DNA of 64,000 bases from assembly GCF_932276165.1 (NCBI RefSeq), contig NC_063993.1, forward strand, positions 2,614,001 through 2,678,000, in the 5' to 3' direction. Positions 33,663-46,490 of the stretch are shown in pieces (positions within the stretch are counted from its first letter, which is position 1; every line of letters starts with the position of its first letter). The DNA comes from Plutella xylostella (taxonomy: Eukaryota > Arthropoda > Insecta > Lepidoptera > Plutellidae). The position numbers were made by a program, and so were the translations under genes. The notes under the pieces were generated by a model, which was not told where the DNA came from, did not search any database, and saw only the letters and a program-made list of their open reading frames with translations.

Positions 33663-34567
33663 TATAGAACATAATGAATTTCATAACTTACGAGATCAAT
33701 TTTTATCAATGCATGATCTATGATTGTCTTTGATAAACAATATGTACGAACAGCATGGAGCAAAAAGACTACTACTTTTCTACAACCTACTGAACCACTT
33801 TAAAACTCCCACCATAGTGATACGGAATTGCTGACACGTTGAGCAGCTGGAAAGATAACCACATCGAAGGCACACACCCACACAGATACACAAGGACAGA
33901 AGAACTTATAACACTAATAAAATGGATTCGGTGGTTAAAAATATAGTACAACGTGTAGTATATTAGATTCCCAGTACGCTTGCACCGGTGTTATCAACAT
34001 GTTACATGTGTGGAGGAAGGCTGGCTGCACCAGACACTGCAAGACGGGAGAAGTGGAAATAGCAGAATATTCTTCCAATTAAAGGTTGGCTGGAAGTAAT
34101 TGCTTTTTGTCAATAAACCCGCCTTTGTTAACTTACTATTTCTAACTTTATATTTGGTAACCATTTTTTTTATACATATACATTAAAGTGTGTGTAAATA
34201 AATAAAATTCTTCTTCTTAGCGTGTGTGTGACGAAGACAAACCCTAGGCCTGATTTTGATAACAGTAATTGAGTGCCCAGGATAAGTAACAGTATTATGC
34301 CATCAAATAAATAAATAACTTGTCTCGCAGCTCAACCGTAACTTGACTCTTGCCATACCATGTTTGTTATTATTTATTGAATCTGTACTTTAAGGGTTCT
34401 CCTATCAAAAGTTGTATCATAAGTTATAAAGTTCTGTGACTAGGTTTCTAACTATGTTTGCAGAATATTTACGGAACCCGTATAGATACCTTTAAATATA
34501 TTATTGCTTGCGATTTAGTCACGTACAAAACCGAATCATAGTTTTAACCTTAAAGAGATTGTTTTTA
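33663..34567. other. No gene recognised
   Basis: Unidentified sequence with no supported reading frame; an AATAAATAAAATTC stretch ends it near 34210. Confidence 0.4.
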
Positions 34568-34792
34568 TCCTAACTAATATTATAAATGCGAAAGTAACTG
34601 TGTCTGTCTGTCTGTCTGTCTTTCTGTCTGTTACTCTTTCACGCCAAAACTACTGAACGGATTTGAATGAAATTGAAATTTGGTATACAGATAGTCTAGA
34701 CTGAAACTGAGAAAGAACATAAGCTACTTTTTATCGCGGTATTCCCACGGGAAAACTTTTTAAGGCGAAGCAAAGCTCGCGGGAACAGCTAG
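34568..34792 (+). mobile_element. TC...CTAG non-autonomous element, copy 3
   Basis: Starts TCCTAACTAATATTATAAAT, has a (CTGT)n run at about 34602-34630, then CTACTGAACGGATTTGAATG and ends AGCTCGCGGGAACAGCTAG. Same family as 925-1145. Confidence 0.8.
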
Positions 34793-37700
34793 ATTTTTAT
34801 ATTTTGTTTATTGAAAGCACTTCCACTGTGTACACTGTTCGTAGGCTACCGTGTCTCTCGACTGGCGCAGTCGGTAGGATATTTCATACGGTAACTGAGC
34901 TGGCAAACTCTCGGTTAATATAGTGGTTATGTACCTGTCTGTTCTTTAGCTAACGTTGGAGTATATTAATTGATACCAGTATCGCAGATGTTAACGGGAC
35001 GCACCCTTAAGCAGAGATTGGATAAATAAACCGACTTGGAGTTACGTGGAACTTTAAATTTTTGTGGTTGAGTTGCGAGACTAGGATTTTTTACAAGTTA
35101 TGTTTTTGATAGCAAAGATAAACACAATTACACATAGTATGGGTTCAATAAAAAAACATGATAATTTTTCAATTTTCATTATGGGGACGTCCTCAAAATT
35201 TATTGTCAATACAATCCCAAACTAAATCTATCAACAAGTTGGATGGCGTGCAATCGTATTTTAAATTCCAACAGTTCAATTCTATTTCGACGATAAAACA
35301 GTAAGCACGAACACATAGTTTGTAGTTTGAAAAATAACACGGCAAACACATATTCAATTTGACAACAACATTAACCAAACGCTCGGCGCTACGCAGATAT
35401 ATGTGCACAAAAGCGGTTCAGATACGCCACATGGACTCACATGGTTAAGTGTAAAAATATTTGTACGAGACTGTACAGGAAATTCAATGTGGTAAAATAA
35501 ATAACGGCTTTGAACTGTGGAATCAATTTTGTTCTTTGTAGACTCGACTTCTGTTCACGTTGGACTAGTTCACTTGACTTTCAACCTTTGACTCGTACCT
35601 ACATGCGTTGGACCAGTTGCCTACAACCATAATGTCGAAAATAAATTGATTAGGTTCATGAAAATGTTATTTCAATTATTAAATTAATTACCTAATCTTG
35701 ATGTTAACTGTCTTCTGTAAAACAGCTCTAAAAATGAGTTTCCCTAGGGACGAAAATAACTCTTTCCATGACTGTTTTCAGTCCTACTTTCAGAGCATGA
35801 GTGATAAAAAAACCATTAAATAGATTTCTTTGCACCGGTAAAGTTTTAAAAGTAATTTAATATTAATAAGTAAATTTTCTCTTTGCCGCCGCCGGCAATA
35901 ATAGTAGACTTTTCTTAATCGATTGGTAATCGTATAGGTGCTGTTTTAACTTTCATCGAAACTTTTTGAAGTCTCAATCGCTTTCATAACTTTTATATTG
36001 AAACAAATTTTCAGGTCTAATTGAGATCTTTCGATTATTCGGGCTTCGAAGTTTTTAATTAATTTCGACGTAGCTGCGAGCTGATTATAGTTAGTAAAAT
36101 AACTTTAGCAAAACATTCCTCACTCACTGGCAGATAAGATGCCAAGGGAGCGCCACAGCACTCTGTCCTCGGTTTTAACTCGACTTAGATTCGTCTTCAC
36201 TACAGCAAACCGAATATTTTTTCTAAAACAAAATATTTTTACTGTGAAAATTCAATTTGAAAAGCTAACCGCGAGTAATCTTAGAAGATTGCATGTTGCT
36301 AGGAAGACAGTAAAAGCAAGCCGCAGTGGTTTAAACTTATCGTAATTTAAGTAAATGTACCGGATTTTATCCTCTGAGTCAGTGGAGCTTATAAATTCCT
36401 CTGCAAAGAATGTAAGACAGACTGTGACTTTTGGGTTATAAAGTTTCCCTAAGATCAGATAATGGATTTAATTTACACCGAAGCTTCTAAGAAGGCTTAT
36501 TTAGTTCAAAATATAAGAGCCTTCGAAGGCCCAGAATATTCTGCAGGATATTTCATTTGATCCAAAATTGGGATCGTAAAGTAATGCTCACGAGTAAATT
36601 GTGAGATGGGAGGTTTTTTATCGCTACCTGGGAGGTTATGTGACGAGGCTTGGCCAAATTTATCTCGCTTCTTGGTAGGTACTGATAATGCTTACTCGAA
36701 ACATAATTTTTATTAACATACAACGTATACAGGGTAAGTAAGTAATATAGGTAATATATTTAATTTAACTGTTTTTGTATTTAATGTAACTGATAGATTT
36801 CTACGAATAATTATACGTTAAATCAAATAGTACATAATCTAACTTTTACTAAACTGCCAGACCACCCACCCCGCTCTGTACTGTGTAAGACTACATTTAC
36901 TTATATTATTTCTCTTGTTAAATTTATACAGCATAAAATTTTGTAAGACCAAAGCGAATGTAAGATAAATAATCAGGATCAGTATTTCAGCGAGACAAAG
37001 CGTTTCAGTACAAAGCCTAGCCTTTTTGTATAAGGTTACATTCACAATCCAAATATGGTCGATTGTAAGGAGATGGGGCGTTCCTTTACTTTCGTCTCTT
37101 CATTTCATTTCGAATTTCAACTTTACCTTTTATTTAGTCAAAATACCTAAAACGGAGCTTGAATTTTATATAAAATATTTTATGATAAATAAAGTTTGGA
37201 TTTGTACTAGAAATAAATAAATCTATCTGCATTAGTTCAAACCTGTCTATCTATGTATCTATCGACCGGTTGTCACTATGGCGAGAGGAGTACATTAGCC
37301 AGTCAAGTCAGTCAACCACTGACTGCCCAGGGTGCTCAAAATGTACCTATTCTATTCTCACGTCTAGGTCGCTCGAGAAGGCTCCTTTCACGCACGCTAA
37401 AAATCACAGATGAAACGTGTGTTAATGTTAATATACACTCCCTGCCCAATAAGTCTGTTATCCTTGTAACATTTATCACAGTCCTAACCAAAGAAGTGAT
37501 AGAATTGCTAAAATCTTATTCCGAGTGAAAATTCAAATACAAGCGACCAAATTATGTGAACAGGGTGTGGCATAAATCAGCGACAATCTTGTTTACGACG
37601 GCGCGGTCCTGTTCGATCGCCGGCCATACTTACTCATACTTCAGTAGCTACTGCCGATAAATAAACGAACTTGCAAGGAAATTGTTCAGTTAGTGGAATA

Positions 37701-39277
37701 GTGGCATGGTCTTGCGAAGTTTATAAATTAAGCGGTCATGGGGTTGTTAAGCTAGGTCCACGTTTGTACCATGTAAGCAAAAATATTGTAATAAATATGA
37801 TCTATAGATGATACAAAAATACCTAAATGATACAAAAATGTGGACCCACATCTAAGTGCGTAGTGTTCCTTTTGAAGCAATCTGCGATTCACGCGATACT
37901 TACCATTATAAATATTATAATTATTAACTAAATTGAAACGCAACAAAATTATATAACGATGAAAATACCTCAGTTGCAATCTTATTTACTACCATACACG
38001 ACAAACGATGCTGCTTAAAGATTGCTGATTGCTAATGTGCGGTAATGGTATGATAGGTTATGATAGGTTTCGACCACCCTAGCATCTAATGGTGTATACC
38101 GCAATCCGCAGTATAGTACAACTAGTGTACAACCTAACACAGTGTTATACTTCCTCTAAGCGAACTATAGTACACTTTTTTATGTAGGTATTTGTTATTA
38201 TGAAAAGCTTACAACAGATTAATAACATTTATGGTCTGGAGTGATAAATATTAAAAAAACGCTCCTCAAAATGACATTTGTTGGATAATTCCTTTATTTA
38301 TTTTGGCATTCGTCCGGCTGTAAAAGCTGAGCTTCCATTGTAAGTTTCAATTTCACAATTTTTCTCGTAATCTGAACAAAATATTTCAAAAGTAACAATG
38401 GAATTTATAGTTTACTGTTTTCACTGCTCAATTCGTTTCTGGCTTTTAAAAGAGGAAAAGGAGTTCAATTTTAATTTTGATTTCGTAATCTTCAAAATTA
38501 GAGTCCTTATATTAATGCCAAAAGTAAGAAACAAAGAAAATAAAGTCATATTTGCGTAGTCGGTATCAATTGTCATCATATTTTAGACGCCTAAAATAAA
38601 ACTTTGATGGTGCAATTTACACCAAATCATTCTTTAATGAAATAATAATCATCAACATTAAAAAAACCGTTGACTACCAATGAATATAATTTGGTCAAGT
38701 ATAAATTATATTGATATGTATTATTGTTATTGGACTTATGGGTATCTTTATCCAACCATTCAAGCAAAACTAAAATTATTATCCTGAGTTAAATGATTAC
38801 TCTCCCAAGACACGCTTCATCTACAATATCTCCACCAAGACATCCAAGCTTAGATTTAATCTGTTCTTAATATCCACTGGATATACTGAATGTACATGTT
38901 CTTACCCCCTTAGGGATACCCGTCACAGAGTGACTATTCTATAACATTTATCAAACATGTTCACCAACATTGGACTGATTGTGTATCCGCAAATTTCAAT
39001 CCTATTCTGCCGGGATAGGGAGTAAGGTTGTGGCAAACCCTTCGTGGCGGTGGTTCAAGACGCAGTACATCAGGGTCTGGATAATGTATGCTGTCGACAA
39101 GAGGCGAGTCTATTACTCAGAAGAACAGAACATATGAAACTGAATTGGATCTCTAACGAGTAAATAGATCGCTAGAGTGTTGACACTTGAATCAAAAAAA
39201 AAAACTCAATTAAATATTTTATTGTCTGAGTACTGCATATAAACATGATTGTTATTATACCTAGCAGTAGTAAGTCG
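34793..39277. other. No gene recognised
   Basis: About 4.5 kb without a supported gene. 34863-34880 reads TGGCGCAGTCGGTAGGAT, identical to the complement of a serine tRNA 3' end (see findings). Frames at 36139-36345, 36839-37045, 37253-37528 and 37752-37979 are short and domain-free. Confidence 0.4.
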
Positions 39278-39490
39278 GGGAGCGGTGGTAGCTCAGTCGG
39301 GTAAGCGACCGCTTCTCACGCAAGAGATGCGTGTTCGAATCCCAGCACTGACATGTACCAATGAGTTCTTTGAATTTAAGTAAAATGTATACCATCGCTC
39401 TTACGGTGCAGGAAAACATCGTGAGGAAACCTGCATATCATATCATTTAGCACATCTAGATATGTGAACCTACCAACCCGCAGTGGACCA
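39278..39490 (+). mobile_element. tRNA-derived SINE, 5' part, interrupted by the giant LTR element
   Basis: The head looks like a tRNA: GGTAGCTCAGTCGGGTAAGC (A box) and GTGTTCGAATCCC (B box), the internal promoter for RNA polymerase III. Then comes GTGCAGGAAAACATCGTGAG and GAAACCTGCAT, a body block of lepidopteran SINEs. It stops in AACCCGCAGTGGACCA at 39490, where TGTAACG begins. The rest of this SINE (CCAGCGTGGTGGGAAATGG) lies at 55212 and beyond. The tRNA half is not a true tRNA gene: acceptor-stem pairing is poor and it is fused to the SINE body. Confidence 0.8.
39487..39490. repeat. Target-site duplication ACCA, left copy
   Basis: ACCA here and ACCA at 55212-55215 flank the 15.7-kb element directly. 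Four bases is the usual size for several Ty3/gypsy-type integrations. Confidence 0.75.
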
Positions 39491-42400
39491 TGTAACGAAA
39501 CTTATTTGTATTGTAAGGTTCTGATATTAGTTTGTTATTTTCATGTACCGTTATTCATGTATAATGTATAAGTCTTAGATAGGTAAATTTTTATCCAATT
39601 GCATTTCTTAAAAATTTAGGGGGTGGTTGTAACGGAACATAGTCCGTCCGTAGCAGACTTATACATTATGTATAGATTGGCGAAATTTTTATTATAAGCA
39701 AAATAAGACTATACGCTGGTTGGAAAACACAACCATACCGCGATGTAGAAATGCCACACTAGTGCCATCTAATGGGTTAGACTCGATGATGCATTTCCTT
39801 ATATGGTAATGTTCGGGGGCTGTTGTGTCGTTCGAATCGACAGATACCTAGAATAAGTACAAGTCTTATTGTTGACGCTTAGAGTTTAAAGAGATATCAT
39901 ACTAGATTCGGTTATATTATGTTTCAACCGTTTATACGGCTCTGTTAATTATTGTTTGATTATTGAAATGAATGACGCCATAGTGATAAGTTATTATTAT
40001 GAGGATCAGATTTGCACAACACTAATTTACGCGACACTTTACGTACTACGCCTCCTTGACGCTCAACTGAATATCTTTTAGTTCTAATTAATTGAATCAG
40101 GACTTAAAATTAGTAAATACTAGTTAAATAATAATAATATTAATTATCAATAATTATAGAACAATAGTTCATCGGTTTATTACCTTAAAAATATTTAATA
40201 GTTGTGTGATTGTCTAGCTCAGTGGCGCCACCTGTAGTCTAGGATCTGAGGGAGGGAGTTGAATCGATAAAGTTCGATGGATGAACCGAAAAAGAAAGAA
40301 AAAAAAAAGAAAAAAGATTTTTTAAAGGGAAAAGGGGATAGAGAATGTATTTTTATAAGTGTGTGGATACGGTGGATTGCAGCTTCGACCAGCCGGCGGC
40401 GGCGCAACAAGGAACCTCAGCTAAGTGTCGATTGGATTTTATAATAACCACTATTTCGAGGTATCACAGCATATTATTATCTATATTCCACTCCATTCAT
40501 AATATCAAAATATCTATTTATTTTGTTCTGGTTTCAAAATTCGAATATTTCCATAACCTAAAATCCACTTGTTCCCCATTATTAATTGTTCAGCATCTTG
40601 GCCATTTTGAAATTGAAGGCTGCTAGGGTACCTAGGTTTATTAGGAGAGACCCAAGGAAACCACCTTTTACTTCATCAATCAGCCTTAAAGATTCTATCA
40701 CATAAAACAATCAATTTACAAGCATAAGTACATTCGACTATGGGAAAATTACCCCACTTGTTTCATCAAGCTATGTTTGTTTACCTGGAAGGAATAAACT
40801 TAGTTACTTATATCAATATAGTACAGATATTGAATAGTATGTTCTATTGAGATGATGGCTAATGAGTCAAGTATTTAAGTATGTTACTTTTACTCACAGC
40901 AATCTATCTACCTGAAATTGTTTCACCCAGCAGTCTTTGCATACCCAGTAAAGAACAGTAATTAGCATAATACAGACCATTAGGTGTACCTATGTTTCAT
41001 TGTGGTGGATCATAACCTATGTTCCAACATATTTGGTTTACAAACTTACTAGGCCTACACAACAATCTGAATAAGTACCTAAGTAATAATAATGGATGAT
41101 TCATCAGATATATAACATAATTATGTGGAATCCTATTCAGTGATAAGTGCTTGCAATTTAAGTAAATCTATTAGGTAACATATTAGATCATTCTGAAATT
41201 GTTTAGGTTACAAGAAGATTCATATTCCTAGGTAGTCGGTACTTATTTACTTATCTCCTGAGATACACAATATAAACTTATTTCTACCAACTCCATCTAG
41301 TTCTCATGTAAGCATGTACTTATCTATTCAGTCTTGAAACCATAATGAAGAATATGCTTCAGGTTATTCATATTAAGCTATGAATCTATTTAGCAAAATT
41401 ATATTCTTATTTGAATCAGCATTTCTATTTAGTACTTAAGTAATTTAAAATCTACAGCTAGCTCAACCTACTTTGATTCTCTAAGAGTGGTTATTATAAA
41501 CATTACTTATTACTTGTATTCTTAATATTTGAAATGATTTTAAACATTTTTCCACCGGGATGAAAATTGGCCGGACCATATTTTCATAAAATACTATGTT
41601 TCTACTTGAATAATTATTGTGTGTACTTGTGTGATTCACTAGTTTAATGATTCTCTATGGTTTTATTATGGGTTTAGCTACACTTGGTAAATTCAGGTAT
41701 TTGAAGTATTGTTTATCATAAAAGAAAAAAACATACTTAACAATTAGGCAGCAACAAAACCAACAAACATTTAAGGGACACCAGTGTTATACTTACTTAC
41801 TAGGTACTTGATACTAGGAACATTGTGTAAAATGTGGGTTTGTATAAAATGCATTTCATCTTCAAACCACTTAGATGCTAAGCAGTTAGGTTTAGACTGT
41901 GGGAGAGTAGGTTATTGAATTGAATTTTAGGGGAAAACAAGCTATCCTTTTGTATCTCATGTGTGGTGAATGTTATTGATGTATGTATGCTTAGTGAATC
42001 TAGGCTTCTTACTGATCTACATATGTGATAGGTATGATTGTGGTACTTACTTCCCCACCTAAGTATGTAAAGGTTGCTTTATTGGAATTCAATAGGTATT
42101 TACTTCAGTACCTCAATTACTAGTTATGTATCAGAAAACAGAATAGAATTCATGTAATTTAGTAAGTATTCCTTTTATTCAATGGTTATATTGGCCATAA
42201 CTTGTACCTGACTGACTGTGACTAAGACAATTCTTATAAATTCAGCAAGTTAATGATAATTTATAATACTTAAAAACCTGCATTATACCCTTTTATTAAT
42301 ATAAATAAAGATTGATTTTGCTTTGGAAAAGATGTTAAGAATATTAAACAAAATTAATAAATAATAGGGTCAATGAGTCAGTTTCCGACCTAGTTGAGCA

Positions 42401-44291
42401 CCAACTTTACTTTTACTAAAGTTATCTACTTGTCTGATTAAATAAAATAAATACCTTCAATTAGATACTTATACCCGTAGGGTCAATGTGTTGGATGGCG
42501 GCCATAGGAGCACTAACACTATTTTAAGTTAACTGAAATATTTGGAAAAGATAAAATAAATATTTCCATAGTGAATATTCATGCAATTTTACTTTTGAAG
42601 GTTAAATGGGTATCATTGGCTATATATTATTGACTGTGACCATGACAACTTTTACATATTAAGTGATTAGTAATAATTTATTATACTTATTATTCTCCTT
42701 TAATTCTGCTAATATAAATAATTATTGATTTGGGTTTGGATAAGATGTTGATAATATTAAACAAAATTTATAATTAGGGTCATTGAGGCGATTGGCGACC
42801 ATAAGAGTTTCAACTGTATTCTATTCTAAATAAAATTTACTAAGTTTTGAATAAGATAGGAAAATATTTTCATAGTACATGAGTTACTTACTACCGATAA
42901 ATAAATTGAAATGACTTCTTATCAGCTTGGGTAAAGGAAAGCAGTTGCTGAATTGGATTCTTCTTACAAACTGACCAATATACATACTATATACAGGAGG
43001 AGATGATGACAGTTAGTTATTAATAAGTAATGTTGAGCTTGACTGTGATGAAGTTAATTAGAGGCAGGGAAACCACCTCGAACAACTTGTAGGTACCATG
43101 GTAGACACAAGCCAGCATCGATAAAATATTAATTGTCACATAACTCTGAGATCTACAATATAGAGATACATTTGAGTGATTGCTCTTGACACAAGCTGAA
43201 ATGGGAGATAGTAATTATATTCTAATTATGTCCATTATTGGAAGACATTGTACTGTGACGATACACATGAGTAGACTCAGGAAATATCCGTGTCGAATAA
43301 ATGTATAGGTAGACTCAGGGAATATCCGTGTCGAAAATACAAGAGTAGGCTCAGGAAATATCCGTGCCGAATAACTATTACACATTATGGATACATAAGA
43401 TATCCGTGCCAAATAACTATTACACATTATTAAGTAGACTCAGGAAATATCCGTGTCGAATAAATGTATAAGTAGACTCAGGGAATATCCGTGTCGAAAA
43501 TACAAGAGTAGGCTCAGGAAATATCCGTGCCGAATAATTATTGCATATTATGGATACAGAAGTAGGCTCAGGAACTATCCGTGCCGAATAACTATTACAC
43601 ATTATTGATACATTAAGTAGACTCAGGAAGTGTCCGTGTCGAATAAATGCATAAGTAGACTCAGGAAATATCCGTGTCGAATAAATGCTTCAGTAGGCTC
43701 AGGAGATATCCGTGCTGAATTGTGAAGCTGAATAAAATATTATTAACATCATCTGGATCCCAATCAATAGATCCTTTCCTAGGGACTGACTGACAAAAAA
43801 AAACAGTTTGAATAGAGCCAGTGGGCTAGAGAAGGTAGATGGGTCTGGTGGACGGATCTGGTCGTCCTTCATAGGGTGTGCGAGGCGGGGCGCACCTTCT
43901 ATTCAAATTAAAAACCCTTTTTTATATATATATATAATATATATTTTTAAATCACTCTCAATTATGTATATTTTTTAAGAAATAACTATTGCTTGAGCTT
44001 TGTTCTGTTGTCCTAAAAATTAGATAAACTAGGGATTATGAACTAGGGTTCTAGGGATTAGTGCTAGGGTAGGGATTCTCTCAACCTCCTAAAAGAACTT
44101 GAGTTACTTCGGCAATGTAGAGTCCTAACTGCTAGACTAGACGATCACGTATTGGCCAAACGAATAATGCAAAACACGTATACCGTTACAAGACTTCTCT
44201 TCAGTTCGTTTCAGTTTAGTTAGGGCGAAAAATACGTATCAAATAGGTAGGTTAGAGTCCGAAGTGTAACTACAGGGGGGGGTATATTACA
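39491..44291 (+). repeat. 5' LTR of the giant element (4,801 bp)
   Basis: Almost identical to 50412-55211. Contents: a copy of the polypurine tract plus a second TGTAACG start at 39580-39634; a purine-rich A/G run at 40289-40345; plain AT-rich DNA; a tandem array at 43271-43720; a GC-rich stem at 43875-43896 followed by CCCTTTTTTATATA; and the end TATATTACA. Frames such as 40219-40410 and 40345-40626 recur in both LTRs only because the LTRs are copies. Confidence 0.8.
43271..43720. repeat. Tandem array in 5' LTR, about 11 units of GTAGRCTCAGGAAATATCCG
   Basis: The core reads TAGACTCAGGAAATATCCGT then GTCGAATAA, repeated at irregular spacing of about 35-55 bp between 43271 and 43720; one unit near 43390 is degenerate (ATAAGATATCCGTGCC). 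Spacers such as CTATTACACATTAT also recur. It could be a binding-site array or simply slippage. Confidence 0.8.
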
Positions 44292-46327
44292 ATTGATATG
44301 CCGTAGACCAGGATAGGGTGATCAGAATTATTAGAAACAGGATCGGGTTATTAGGAACGTTATTTTATTTGTGTTTTGCATTATTCAAAAACTTAAAAGG
44401 CTTTTAGCCTACAATTGTTGCCGTGAAACGGAAGGAGATTGAGAGAAAACAAAAAAAAAACAAATAAAAAATAATAATATAATGTGTACACTTAGGTAAT
44501 ACATTTTGTTTGAACCATTTAAAAGGTCAATAACTGGTAACTTTACCCTTTACATAAAATAAAAAAAAAAAACTTAACATAATATTTGTATACTTGTATA
44601 CATTTTGCTTGAAACATTTGAAGTGCCGATATGTGGTACTTTTACCCTATTGTATACAAATTTGTTTCATTCAAACTTAGTGTGCTTAAAATACGTGTAG
44701 GTTGCCTACAAATGCATTAGTAAAACAATCAAATAGGTTATAGGTAGCGTCCTGTCATTATTATTTTGGTAAAGACATGACATTGTGATTTAGAAGCTGC
44801 GCACACTTTACATGGTTCATTTATACCGATCTTACCATGGTGCACTTGAAACTGGTAGGTTTGGCGCATGGATGTTGCGTCATTTTCTGTAATTATTTCA
44901 TTAAATTAATAAAGGAAAAGGGGTACCTATAGTAAAATAAAGTAGGTACCTACTAAGTAAACGAGAATAAACTAGTGAGGTCAAAGACCGTTCGAAGTTA
45001 GCGTGGTAGGTAGCTATAACTAACAGATGTTTTGGTGAATGCAAACTTTAGTAAGTAGTAGTAAGTACCTAAGTACTTGTTTACCTATTTAATTTTTTCT
45101 ACGACTACGATTGTCTAGGGAATAGATTTTTTGTTATTTATACATACATATACACATATTATAGGTAGATAGTAGACACATTTTAATAAGTGTCAGTTTC
45201 ACAGCGGCGGATGAGATATATCTACTCATGGCAAATTTATTTTGATTGTGTGCATCCGATTTTAGGTTTAATTCCAAGTGTACTGTCTGTCTACTGTTAT
45301 TTTATACTTCTACTTACCTTTAAATAAAAGGTAAATAAGGATACAACAGGAAGAAGTTAGCTAGCTGTATTTGATGTTCGAACCTGATCACCTGTAGATA
45401 GCAATGATTAATTGCAGTTCAAGAGTTTTAACACAGGTGGCGCTGGTATACATATTAAAATATTTTGCATTGTATAATTTTCTTACTCATTTATTTAGGT
45501 AGTCCGTTATGTGGGTTTAATTAAACCATAAAGGAAGAGTGTTGTTATAGGTTTGGTGTATGTTTATATGCTGATTTATTTATACTTTCAACGCTAGAGA
45601 AAGGGGTGTAATGAGAATTAGTTATGTATGACAAATAAATTTTGCCAGCATAGAAAAGATAGGATTAGTGTTGGGTCTTATGTCAAGGTGACTTTTACGC
45701 ACGATAGAAGGGGATTGGTGTCATGAATTTGGTATGGATGTAGGTGAGTTCTAGGTACCTGACGTGTAGGTACCTTACGGACAAAGGAAAGGGCTGTTAT
45801 GAGTTTAGCGAATATTATTGTTATGAGTTTTGTGGATTTTAGTAATAGTATATTCAGCTTTCGTGGGGTTAACTGAATATGTATATAGTTACCGCATTCG
45901 TGTCGACAAAATTAAAGACTGTTTTGTACAGGTTCAATAACCTTCATGTATGTACCTATTTTATTAGGCAATGATAGGTAATGTTACTTCTTATTATAAT
46001 GTCAGTGACAAACAGCTGTCCAGCTCCAGTGATTGTCACTAAGGTGTTTGTCACCGTGGTTAAAAGATTATGTAGTGGGATCAGTTGTCGGTGGCTGTTT
46101 GCCGATGCCGGAGGCACTGTTCGTGTGTTGGGTACAGTGGATATGTCACTCCTTTCGTTGTACCTACTTCAATGGCATGTATGTAGTAGGTATGCGTTTT
46201 GCTAATACGCAGGTATAGGTAATTAGGTATATAATTGGAACTAGGAGGGGAAATCGATACCTAGCATGTGGAGAAAGAGAGGTTATGATATTATGATCTT
46301 ATGTTTCTACATGTATGTAAATACTTA

Positions 46328-46490
46328 GCTGGCTACACTACCGAATGTTGTGGTGGATAGTGACCTTGACTACTGTCTCGAGTTCGATCCTCGGGTTTTT
46401 GGTGTTCAATGTGTGTTGTGGTGTTAAATTTATGTGCATGGAGATTGTGGAGGTGGCTCTCTGTTGTTGGGGAATTGGAGGAGGTTCGTG
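46328..46490 (+). mobile_element. Diverged tRNA-derived SINE, second family
   Basis: GTGGTGGATAGTGACCTTGA, CTACTGTCTCGAGTTCGATC and CTCGGG correspond to the A-to-B-box region of the SINE at 55820-56081 (there TAGTGGTTAGTGACCCTGAC and CCGGGTTCGATTCCCGG). The body has drifted far. Confidence 0.55.

Noticed and set aside
33740..34200. Retroelement coding remnant
   Set aside because: Some stretches look less AT-rich, but all frames are short and no motif could be read.
37755..37848. MITE between GGTCCAC and GTGGACC
   Set aside because: Only 7 bp of inverted sequence and no target duplication.
39278..39352. A functional tRNA gene
   Set aside because: A and B boxes are good, but the acceptor stem does not pair and the sequence continues into a SINE body (GTGCAGGAAAACATCGTGAG); it is a SINE head.
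40219..40626. Protein genes in the LTRs (40219-40410 -, 40345-40626 + and their copies at 51140 and 51266)
   Set aside because: They appear twice only because they lie in the LTR pair; low-complexity F/S/K composition from the A/G run; no domain.
43215..43602. Repeat protein with SARIFPEST-type units on the - strand
   Set aside because: It is the translation of the tandem DNA array; spacing is irregular, and frames break between units.
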